Below are positions 7,225 through 11,790 of a DNA stretch of 11,801 bases, piece by piece. Each line of letters starts with the position of its first letter. Within the stretch, counting starts at the first letter, position 1. Source of the DNA: JBDKGD01 sp964513095 (lineage in GTDB: Bacteria; Patescibacteriota; Minisyncoccia; UBA6257; 2-01-FULL-56-20); assembly GCA_964513095.1 (NCBI GenBank), contig CAZELH010000026.1:1-11801 (forward strand), written 5' to 3'. The notes below the pieces were generated by a model, which was given only the letters and a program-made list of their open reading frames with translations, was not told the DNA's origin and searched no databases. Made by a program: the position numbers and the translations under genes.

Positions 7225-7500
7225 TTAGGTAAGATCAATAGTTTGACCTTTCTTCAATGTAACAATCGCCTTTTTTAACACCTTTGCACTGGTTTTGATG
7301 CCACGCAATGACTTCGAACGCTTTTGCGTACGAACAGTATTTACAGAAACAACATCAACCTTATACAAGGCGTGAATCGCCTTTTTAATTTCATTCTTGC
7401 TGGAAGCCTTATCGACCGCAAACACATACTTTCCCAACGAAGTCATGTCGGTAGATTTTTCAGAGATAATCGGCTTTTTAATTAAAAAAATGTTAGTCAT
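7225..7500 (-). CDS. rplW: 50S ribosomal protein L23 (uL23)
   Basis: uL23 sits at the polypeptide exit and is the docking point for trigger factor and SRP. The 91-aa protein has the family parts: IKKPIISEKSTDM (about residues 7-19), then the FAVDKASSKNEIKKAIHALY segment (helix and strand) and VVSVNTVRTQKRSK. It lies between rplD (11 nt) and rplB (8 nt) in the canonical S10 order. The ATG follows TTTTACCGCC, so there is no Shine-Dalgarno. The protein is short (about 91 versus 95-100 aa), with a reduced C-terminus. Confidence 0.96.
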   Translation of the reverse strand: MTNIFLIKKPIISEKSTDMTSLGKYVFAVDKASSKNEIKKAIHALYKVDVVSVNTVRTQKRSKSLRGIKTSAKVLKKAIVTLKKGQTIDLT

Positions 7501-7511
7501 GGCGGTAAAAG

Positions 7512-8171
7512 TTATGCGGCAACGGATTTCTTGTAATGCGCGACAATCTCATCAATAGCAGTTTTATCAATAATCAAATGCTTATGATTCAACAACTCAT
7601 ACAAATCAAGAGCTTGAGGGTGCATAATTTTTGTCTTTACCAAATTACGAGCAGAACGAGTAACCGTTTTGTCTTGGGATTTCGCAATAAGCGCCGCATC
7701 GATCTTTTTTGCACGCTTTGGGAGTTGCAAAATTGTTGAAAGGATTGCAAAGGCAGCAGTCGTTTTGGCGGTTGGAACAACCAATTCATCGATGACACGA
7801 ACTTCATGCTCGGCAAATTTCTTAGAAAGCACGCTGAAAAGCGCTTTCTGTTTCATCTTTTTATTCACCTTCTGACTATAATCACGCTTATTTGTTGGAC
7901 CATGCGCTTTTCCACCACCAATCCAAATTGGGGAACGGCTTGAACCATGACGAGCACGTCCGGTGCCCTTTTGACGCCACGGCTTCTTTCCTCCGCCACG
8001 AACCTCACTACGATCCTTTGCATGCGCCCATGGACGACGAGCATTGGCCAACTGAGCCTGCAAAACCTGTTTAACCAATTCCGCGCTAAACGGAACACCA
8101 AAAACAGACTGAGGCAAATCAACAGTTCCTACTTTCTCATTTTTTACATTGTAGACGTCAGTGGTAATCAT
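7512..8171 (-). CDS. rplD: 50S ribosomal protein L4 (uL4)
   Basis: uL4 reaches into the exit tunnel with a long loop and, in E. coli, autoregulates the S10 operon. The 219-aa protein shows the loop signature GGGKKPWRQKGTGRAR at residues 59-74, then HGSSRSPIWIGGGKAHGP. A globular Rossmann-like C-terminal part includes VRVIDELV and LLNHKHLIIDKTAIDEI. Length is in the usual range. It starts 8 nt after rplC. The bases before the ATG read AAAAATCCT, a shortened relative of the ACTCCT context seen elsewhere. Whether L4 autoregulates here cannot be judged; no E. coli-like leader was recognised upstream of rplC. Confidence 0.97.
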   Translation of the reverse strand: MITTDVYNVKNEKVGTVDLPQSVFGVPFSAELVKQVLQAQLANARRPWAHAKDRSEVRGGGKKPWRQKGTGRARHGSSRSPIWIGGGKAHGPTNKRDYSQKVNKKMKQKALFSVLSKKFAEHEVRVIDELVVPTAKTTAAFAILSTILQLPKRAKKIDAALIAKSQDKTVTRSARNLVKTKIMHPQALDLYELLNHKHLIIDKTAIDEIVAHYKKSVAA

Positions 8172-8179
8172 AGGATTTT

Positions 8180-8725
8180 TTATACTTTGCGAATTTCAAG
8201 AAGTCCACCGGTTGCACCAGGAACTGCACCTTTTAAAGCAATAGTGCCACGCGCTTCATCAACAGCGACAACAGTTAAGTTTTTAATACTTACACGCTCA
8301 ACACCCATATGTCCTGCCATTTTACGTCCAGGGACAACACGCTGAGGAGCGGTAGAGCCCAAAGAACCAGGAGCGCGAAGACGATTTTTTTGACCATGAG
8401 TTTGAGGACCACCACCAAAACCATGACGCTTCACACCACCCTGAAAACCACGACCCTTGGTAAGGCCAGAAACTCGCACCATATCGCCTTCTTTAAAAAC
8501 AGAAACAGCCACGGAATCTCCGAGACTGAATGATGAGGAATCTGGGACGCGAAACTCCCGTTTGGTCTTTTTGCCGAGCTGCAATTGAATGGCTTGATAG
8601 CCATCACGGCTGGCGGTACGCACCAAAGAAACCGTATTTGGTTCAGCTTTTACCATGGTAACAGGGACAACAGTCTTTCCCTGCCACACCTGTGTCATTT
8701 TCATTTTTCTTGCTAACAAATGCAT
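8180..8725 (-). CDS. rplC: 50S ribosomal protein L3 (uL3), short form
   Basis: uL3 is an early 23S rRNA binder whose extended loop approaches the peptidyl-transferase centre. The start MHLLARKMKMTQVW matches the family opening (G-K-GMTQ-F). Residues 87-102 (GLTKGRGFQGGVKRHG) and the PQTHGQKNRLRAPGSLGSTA loop to GRKMAGHMG (about 106-141) are the family hallmark. At 181 aa it is shorter than the typical 205-215; the missing length lies in the middle of the N-terminal barrel, where many L3 proteins have a larger insertion. It opens the main operon, 251 nt after the orphan gene, and has no Shine-Dalgarno (upstream ATCAGAGCC). Confidence 0.97.
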   Translation of the reverse strand: MHLLARKMKMTQVWQGKTVVPVTMVKAEPNTVSLVRTASRDGYQAIQLQLGKKTKREFRVPDSSSFSLGDSVAVSVFKEGDMVRVSGLTKGRGFQGGVKRHGFGGGPQTHGQKNRLRAPGSLGSTAPQRVVPGRKMAGHMGVERVSIKNLTVVAVDEARGTIALKGAVPGATGGLLEIRKV

Positions 8726-8765
8726 GGCTCTGATAAAAAATACGCCTTTTGCGACGAATGGGTAT

Positions 8766-8794
8766 ATTGTGTACTAAAATAAAGAACTTTGCAA
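8766..8794 (-). promoter_or_regulatory. Possible sigma-70-type promoter for the rplC-rplO operon
   Basis: On the minus strand a weak -35 (TTGCAA, 8794-8789) is followed after 17 nt by a weak -10 (CACAAT, 8771-8766). Both match the consensus at 4 of 6 positions. Transcription would start near 8759, giving a leader of about 35 nt before the rplC ATG. Some promoter must exist in 8726-8935, because the preceding gene ends in a terminator and the next genes form a long operon. This is the best candidate by eye, not a firm call. The rest of 8726-8935 is A/T-rich without ORF or strong hairpin. Confidence 0.35.
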
Positions 8795-8935
8795 GGGGGC
8801 AACAATAGGACTTTTAAAGACGACAAAAAATGCATAAATGGAACGAATAAAGGACTCAAAAAACAATCAAATTACCATCTAAAACATCATAATTGCGGAG
8901 AATAAAGAAGAAATAATGAAATCAGTTTTTTTATT

Positions 8936-8964
8936 AAAATGCTCAATAGTTTTCCTATTGAGCA
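8936..8964 (-). terminator. Rho-independent terminator after the orphan gene
   Basis: A perfect 10-bp inverted repeat (TGCTCAATAG at 8940-8949 with CTATTGAGCA at 8955-8964, 5-nt loop) starts 12 nt after the stop codon of the 86-aa gene. On the minus strand it is followed by TTTTAAT. The T tract is short, so termination may be partial. The stem is the clearest in this gap and its position fits a gene end. Confidence 0.7.
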
Positions 8965-8976
8965 CGGGTCAAAAAA

Positions 8977-9237
8977 TTAAGAAATAAGATGTTTTGGAGG
9001 CTTATGAGTCTCACAAAGCACTACAACGCGACCTTCAAAAACATTCGAGATATATTCACCAATAGCACCGCAGTAGAGAGCGCCACTTTGTGGATCATAG
9101 CCAGTTTGTCGACTACATCGACAGATTTCATCCTCTTCTGCTTTTCTAAATTGCAATGTTTCGATGTCAATCGCCTGCACCTTTCCATCTGGTCGATGAT
9201 CACCGCAAAGAAATTTCTTCACCTCTGACTTCGTCAT
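8977..9237 (-). CDS. Unrecognised 86-aa Cys/His-rich protein
   Basis: I do not recognise this protein. It is 86 aa and probably soluble: no signal peptide or membrane segment is visible. Near the ends are two Cys-x2-His pairs, CGDH at 11-14 and CETH at 75-78, with Cys39-x-Cys41 and Cys56 between them. That set could bind zinc (inference). The start is secure: AAGGAG lies 6 nt before ATG, the only clear Shine-Dalgarno in the window. A promoter lies about 60 nt upstream and a terminator follows the stop codon, so it appears to be a single-gene unit. It splits rpsJ from rplC, which are neighbours in most bacteria. A small regulator or rRNA/ribosome-associated zinc protein is possible but unsupported. 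Confidence 0.85.
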   Translation of the reverse strand: MTKSEVKKFLCGDHRPDGKVQAIDIETLQFRKAEEDEICRCSRQTGYDPQSGALYCGAIGEYISNVFEGRVVVLCETHKPPKHLIS

Positions 9238-9243
9238 ATCCTA

Positions 9244-9249
9244 CTCCTT
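9244..9249 (-). promoter_or_regulatory. Shine-Dalgarno site of the 86-aa gene
   Basis: The minus-strand sequence AAGGAG is separated from the ATG at 9237 by TAGGAT (6 nt). It is a textbook Shine-Dalgarno. It decides the start of this gene and shows that the organism can use such sites even though its ribosomal-protein genes here lack them. Confidence 0.9.
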
Positions 9250-9301
9250 TTCAAATACGAAATTTTGGACGTGAATGATCTGTCAAAAAACAGATAGATA
9301 A

Positions 9302-9330
9302 TATATACATAACACCTTTAAAAAATTCAA
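9302..9330 (-). promoter_or_regulatory. Predicted sigma-70-type promoter of the 86-aa gene
   Basis: The minus strand has TTGAAT (9330-9325), a 17-nt spacer and TATATA (9307-9302) within TATATATTAT. Start of transcription would be near 9295, giving a leader of about 58 nt. It lies between the tuf-rpsJ terminator and the gene. An inverted repeat ATCTGT-N6-ACAGAT (9278-9295) begins right at the predicted start site and could be an operator or a 5' hairpin (inference). Confidence 0.65.
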
Positions 9331-9345
9331 CAATTTCGCCCAACC

Positions 9346-9374
9346 AAAAACCGCCGAGCTATAAACTCGACGGT
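9346..9374 (-). terminator. Rho-independent terminator of the tuf-rpsJ unit
   Basis: Minus-strand RNA forms a 10-bp stem (ACCGTCGAGT at 9374-9365 with GCTCGGCGGT at 9359-9350, loop of 5), where two pairs are G-U, followed by a run of U. The same repeat read on the plus strand has A-C mismatches and no U tract, so it acts on the minus strand. It lies about 100 nt after the rpsJ stop codon and separates tuf-rpsJ from everything downstream. Confidence 0.8.
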
Positions 9375-9474
9375 CTTTGTGATGCTATTTGTATTAACAA
9401 ATTCTGAATGCTGTAGATTGAATTTCAATCCGCAATCCTTAATCCGTTAACTTTTTAATCGCGCCAAAGGCGCT

Positions 9475-9804
9475 TTACATCATCTTCACCTCAACATCAA
9501 CACCCGCGGGCAAATTGAGGCTCGAAAGAGACTCAATAATCTTCGGATTTGGATTCACAATATCGATAATACGTTTGTGAACACGAATCTCGAACTGTTC
9601 GCGAGAATCTTTATCAATAAAGGTGGAGCGATTTACGGTATACTTCTTGATCTCCGTTGGAAGCGGAACCGGACCAACCACTTGCGCATCATTTCGTTCC
9701 GCAGTTTCGATAATCTGCCGAGCAGAGCTATCAATTAACTTATGGTCAAATGAGCGAATACGCAAACGGATTTTCTGGATTGCTTCATCTTTTTTCTTAG
9801 CCAT
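9475..9804 (-). CDS. rpsJ: 30S ribosomal protein S10 (uS10)
   Basis: uS10 is in the 30S head and, bound to NusB, also takes part in antitermination. The 109-aa sequence holds KIRLRIRSFDHKLIDSSARQ (about residues 11-30) and GPVPLPTEIKKYTVNRSTF. It also has the loop SREQFEIRVHKRIIDIVNP and the family ending LPAGVDVEVKM. The N-terminus is a few residues longer than usual (KKKDEAIQ). It follows tuf by 95 nt with a strong hairpin between. A short GCGCC-TTT-GGCGC hairpin begins one base after its stop codon. Unlike in most S10 operons, it is separated from rplC by a terminator and an extra gene. No Shine-Dalgarno is present. Confidence 0.97.
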   Translation of the reverse strand: MAKKKDEAIQKIRLRIRSFDHKLIDSSARQIIETAERNDAQVVGPVPLPTEIKKYTVNRSTFIDKDSREQFEIRVHKRIIDIVNPNPKIIESLSSLNLPAGVDVEVKMM

Positions 9805-9845
9805 AGTTTTTAATAAATAAAAACCTAAAAAGAGCTACTGACATC

Positions 9846-9892
9846 GTCTCGCCGAAGTTCCGCTTAATTAAGAAGCGGAACAAAGGCGGGAC
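9846..9892 (-). repeat. Strong hairpin between tuf and rpsJ
   Basis: Inverted repeat with a perfect 9-bp inner stem (GTTCCGCTT at 9857-9865, AAGCGGAAC at 9873-9881, 7-nt loop). A 3x3 internal loop separates it from an outer stem (9846-9853 with 9885-9892, one mismatch on the minus strand). It begins 7 nt after the tuf stop codon. No U tract follows at once; a T5 run comes more than ten bases later. It may be a partial terminator, an RNA-processing site or a 3'-end stabiliser that makes tuf mRNA more abundant than rpsJ mRNA (inference). Confidence 0.75.
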
Positions 9893-9899
9893 TACCCTA

Positions 9900-11105
9900 C
9901 TATTTAATGATACCAGTTACTACACCGGCACCAACCGTGCGACCACCTTCGCGAATAGCAAAACGTTGCTTATCTTCCAAAGCTACCGGCACGATAAGTT
10001 TTACTTTTACCTTTACAGTGTCGCCAGGCATAACCATCTCCATCCCTTCTGGCAAGGTTACCTCTCCAGTCACGTCCGTAGTACGAATATAGAATTGAGG
10101 TTTATAACCCTTAAAGAATGGGGTGTGACGTCCGCCTTCATCTTTGTTCAAGACGTAGACTTCGGCATCGAATTCAGTGTGAGGAGTCACGCTTCCTGGT
10201 TTTGCCAAGACCTGACCACGCTCTACATCTTCTTTCTTCAAGCCACGCAACAACAAACCAACGTTGTCACCGGCCTGTCCGTCATCCAAAAGCTTATTGA
10301 ACATTTCGATGCCAGTAACTACTGTTTTTGCAGTGTCTTTGATACCGACGATTTCAATTTCTTCGTTTACCTTAATGCGACCGCGCTCAATACGACCGGT
10401 CACCACTGTTCCACGACCTTCGATTGAGAAGATATCTTCAACCGGCATCAAGAACGGCTTGTCGAGTTCACGAACGGGTTCTGGGATGTAGGTATCCAAC
10501 GCTTCGATCAAATCCAAAACTGGCTTTGCATCTGGGCTGTCGGCTGACGTTGAATTTAACGCCTTGAGGCCTGAACCACGAATAACTGGCACGTTTGCAC
10601 CATCATAGTTCTGTTTGCTCAAGAGCTCGCGGATTTCAGATTCAACCAAATCAACGAGTTCTGGATCATCAACCATATCAACCTTGTTCAAAAACACGAT
10701 AATGCGAGGCACACCAACCTGACGAGCGAGCAATATGTGCTCACGGGTCTGAGGCATTGGACCATCAGTCGCAGCAACCACCAAGATAGCACCGTCCATT
10801 TGAGCGGCACCGGTAATCATGTTCTTGATGTAGTCAGCGTGACCAGGAGCATCAATGTGCGCATAGTGACGCTTTGCTGACTCATACTCGGAGTGGTGAA
10901 GCGCAATGGTAATACCACGTGCTTTTTCTTCCGGAGCATTGTCAATGTTTTCGACTTTTTCTTCGCGAGCTGCAAACTCTCCACCCTTCATGGCAAGCAC
11001 GTGAGTGATAGCCGCAGTCAATGTCGTCTTCCCATGGTCAACGTGGCCAATAGTACCAACGTTTACGTGGGGTTTATTACGACTAAATTTTTCTTTCTCT
11101 GCCAT
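9900..11105 (-). CDS. tuf: Translation elongation factor Tu (EF-Tu)
   Basis: EF-Tu is the GTPase that delivers aminoacyl-tRNA to the ribosomal A site. The 401-aa protein has G1 GHVDHGKT (20-27), RGIT (63-66), DAPGH (85-89, catalytic His89), NKVD (140-143) and G5 S178-G179-L180. Domains 2 and 3 run to the normal ending EGGRTVGAGVVTGIIK. The start MAEKEKFSRNKPHVN was chosen at 11105. An in-frame ATG 33 codons upstream would add a tail unlike any EF-Tu and runs through the leader hairpin. Two spots differ from the usual sequence: SGL instead of SAL in G5, and IALHHSEYES in place of INTSHVEY after the effector Thr66. fusA, often upstream, is not here. The gene ends with TAG. Confidence 0.98.
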   Translation of the reverse strand: MAEKEKFSRNKPHVNVGTIGHVDHGKTTLTAAITHVLAMKGGEFAAREEKVENIDNAPEEKARGITIALHHSEYESAKRHYAHIDAPGHADYIKNMITGAAQMDGAILVVAATDGPMPQTREHILLARQVGVPRIIVFLNKVDMVDDPELVDLVESEIRELLSKQNYDGANVPVIRGSGLKALNSTSADSPDAKPVLDLIEALDTYIPEPVRELDKPFLMPVEDIFSIEGRGTVVTGRIERGRIKVNEEIEIVGIKDTAKTVVTGIEMFNKLLDDGQAGDNVGLLLRGLKKEDVERGQVLAKPGSVTPHTEFDAEVYVLNKDEGGRHTPFFKGYKPQFYIRTTDVTGEVTLPEGMEMVMPGDTVKVKVKLIVPVALEDKQRFAIREGGRTVGAGVVTGIIK

Positions 11106-11148
11106 ATGTATAAATGTGTAGAAAGATACGCTGTAACGAAAGCACCTT

Positions 11149-11206
11149 GCATGCGTCCACGCATTCGTAAGAGGATATCCAACATGCCTTACAAATGCGC
11201 GCATAC
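11149..11206 (-). promoter_or_regulatory. Long hairpin in the tuf 5' leader
   Basis: In the minus-strand transcript CGCATTTGTAAG (11199-11188) pairs with CTTACGAATGCG (11171-11160), 12 bp with one G-U, around a 16-nt loop. Below it, GTATGCG (11206-11200) pairs with CGCATGC (11155-11149), 7 bp with one G-U, after a one-sided 4-nt bulge TGGA. The base lies 43 nt before the tuf ATG. It may set mRNA stability or control tuf translation (inference). It matches no riboswitch that I recognise. Confidence 0.65.
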
Positions 11207-11281
11207 GCGGTACCGATGGCAGCGTAGTACGACCTAGTTTTTGTGAATATAAATGGGCCTTTGAAACACAAAGACCGTTCT

Positions 11282-11312
11282 ATAATACTATGTTTTTACC
11301 CGCCAAAGTCAA
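11282..11312 (-). promoter_or_regulatory. Predicted promoter of tuf
   Basis: The minus strand has TTGACT (11312-11307), which matches the -35 consensus at 5 of 6 positions. The -10 is either TAGTAT after 16 nt (11290-11285) or TATTAT after 19 nt (11287-11282). Transcription would begin near 11275, with a leader of about 170 nt. A palindrome GTGCAA-TTAT-TTGCAC (11314-11329) lies directly upstream of the -35. Confidence 0.55.
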
Positions 11313-11313
11313 G

Positions 11314-11329
11314 GTGCAATTATTTGCAC
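11314..11329. promoter_or_regulatory. Operator-like palindrome upstream of the tuf promoter
   Basis: GTGCAA and TTGCAC form a perfect 6-bp inverted repeat with a 4-nt A/T spacer. One base separates it from the predicted -35 of tuf. The symmetry and position suit a site for a dimeric DNA-binding protein, but no regulator is known from the sequence. Confidence 0.35.
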
Positions 11330-11423
11330 AGCGAATAATTGATTAACTGATTGCGGATTAACAAGTTGCGAATTAAAACAAAAAAATTACAAACAAACCC
11401 ACCCACCCCACCCAATCCTTGGC

Positions 11424-11460
11424 GTCATCCCGAGCTTGCCTGTCGGCAGGCAGGGCGGGA
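11424..11460. repeat. Short hairpin repeat, related to the element at 11512-11583
   Basis: This copy shares a 25-nt stretch (11414-11438) with 11502-11526, with one mismatch. Instead of the long arm it continues into TGCCTG-TCGG-CAGGCA (11437-11452), enclosed by TCCCG/CGGGA (11428-11432 with 11456-11460). Palindromic CCTGTCGGCAGG units of this kind are frequent in intergenic DNA of CPR-type genomes (general knowledge). It is non-coding. Confidence 0.75.
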
Positions 11461-11511
11461 ATCTATGCATTTTATTGCTAAACCCCATATCACCACACCG
11501 TAATCCTTGCC

Positions 11512-11583
11512 GTCATCCCGAGCTTGGCGAGGGATCCCACGATTACTTTTCAAACAGAGATCCCTCGCCAAGCTCGGGATGAC
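11512..11583. repeat. REP/MITE-like inverted repeat
   Basis: Two perfect 25-bp arms (11512-11536 and 11559-11583) enclose a 22-nt centre. The arm contains GTCATCCCGAGCTTGG and GAGGGATC, the pattern of palindromic intergenic repeats known in many bacteria, whose chance translations give peptides such as IPSLARD and RQARDDG. It lies 5 nt beyond the T tract of the neighbouring terminator. No transposase is present in the window, so any mobility would depend on proteins encoded elsewhere. Confidence 0.85.
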
Positions 11584-11587
11584 AAAA

Positions 11588-11755
11588 TAAAAATCCCCCC
11601 ACAAGACAAAGCCTGTGGGGGGTGAAGAAGGAAGGAAAAAGAACATATGAGAGACGCGGTAGAGACAGTAGAAAATGATCTGGCGAGCGGTTATTCTCCA
11701 AAACCAGAACATCCGAGGGTTGTCGATCCAGCGCACCCTACCGCGCACTCCCAAC
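11588..11755 (-). ncRNA. Putative autonomous structured ncRNA, family unknown
   Basis: A predicted promoter, a structured middle and a terminator delimit a transcript of about 168 nt. Its ends pair: TGGGAG (11753-11748) with CTCTCA (11653-11648), and CGCGGTAG (11745-11738) with CTACCGCG (11662-11655), joined by a 2x1 internal loop. That is a 14-bp closing helix around about 75 nt. A pyrimidine-rich linker (11623-11647) leads to the terminator. Size and a closed rod with an open centre recall 6S RNA, but I see no decisive conserved element. I found no SRP (GGAAGCAGCC), tmRNA or RNase P signature. No plausible ORF lies inside. The assignment to a family is open; the transcription unit itself is well supported. 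Confidence 0.6.
11589..11622 (-). terminator. Strong Rho-independent terminator of the putative ncRNA
   Basis: A perfect 9-bp G/C-rich stem, CCCCCCACA (minus strand 11622-11614) with TGTGGGGGG (11603-11595) and a 10-nt loop, is followed on the minus strand by ATTTTTATTTTG. On the plus strand the stem is followed by TGAAGAAGG, so direction is unambiguous. No protein gene precedes it in the window. Confidence 0.85.
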
Positions 11756-11761
11756 AGATAT

Positions 11762-11790
11762 TTTATACCACATACTAAAATTTTATGCAA
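11762..11790 (-). promoter_or_regulatory. Extended -10 promoter of the putative ncRNA
   Basis: The minus strand has TTGCAT (11790-11785), a spacer of exactly 17 nt and TATAAA (11767-11762). TGG sits directly before it, which gives an extended -10 (TGnTATAAA). It is the best promoter by eye in the window. Start of transcription would be near 11755, just ahead of the closing stem. Confidence 0.75.

Noticed and set aside
7947..8345. Plus-strand ORF of 132 codons across the rplC-rplD junction
   Set aside because: It is antisense to two certain ribosomal-protein genes and has no recognisable protein features.
8726..8765. Attenuator before rplC (CGC-AAAAG-GCG followed by a T run)
   Set aside because: The stem is only 3 bp, too weak to call despite the following T run.
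8989..9228. Plus-strand ORF of 79 codons opposite the 86-aa gene
   Set aside because: It lacks a promoter or Shine-Dalgarno of its own. The minus-strand frame has promoter, Shine-Dalgarno, ATG and terminator in place.
15..11105. Genetic code with TGA as glycine (as in Gracilibacteria and Absconditabacteria)
   Set aside because: All genes are full length under the standard code and glycine is encoded by GGN. Absence of TGA stops alone is not enough to claim recoding.
11106..11204. N-terminal extension of EF-Tu by 33 codons
   Set aside because: No EF-Tu family start looks like it. The region is the folded leader, and MAEKEKFSRNKPHVN at 11105 is the standard start.
11083..11271. Possible leader peptide ORF before tuf
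   Set aside because: It begins with TTG almost at the predicted transcription start, lacks a Shine-Dalgarno, and overlaps tuf in another frame. Chance is the simpler reading.
11414..11583. CRISPR array
   Set aside because: There are only two related repeats of unequal structure, without a regular spacer series or cas genes. They are palindromic intergenic elements.
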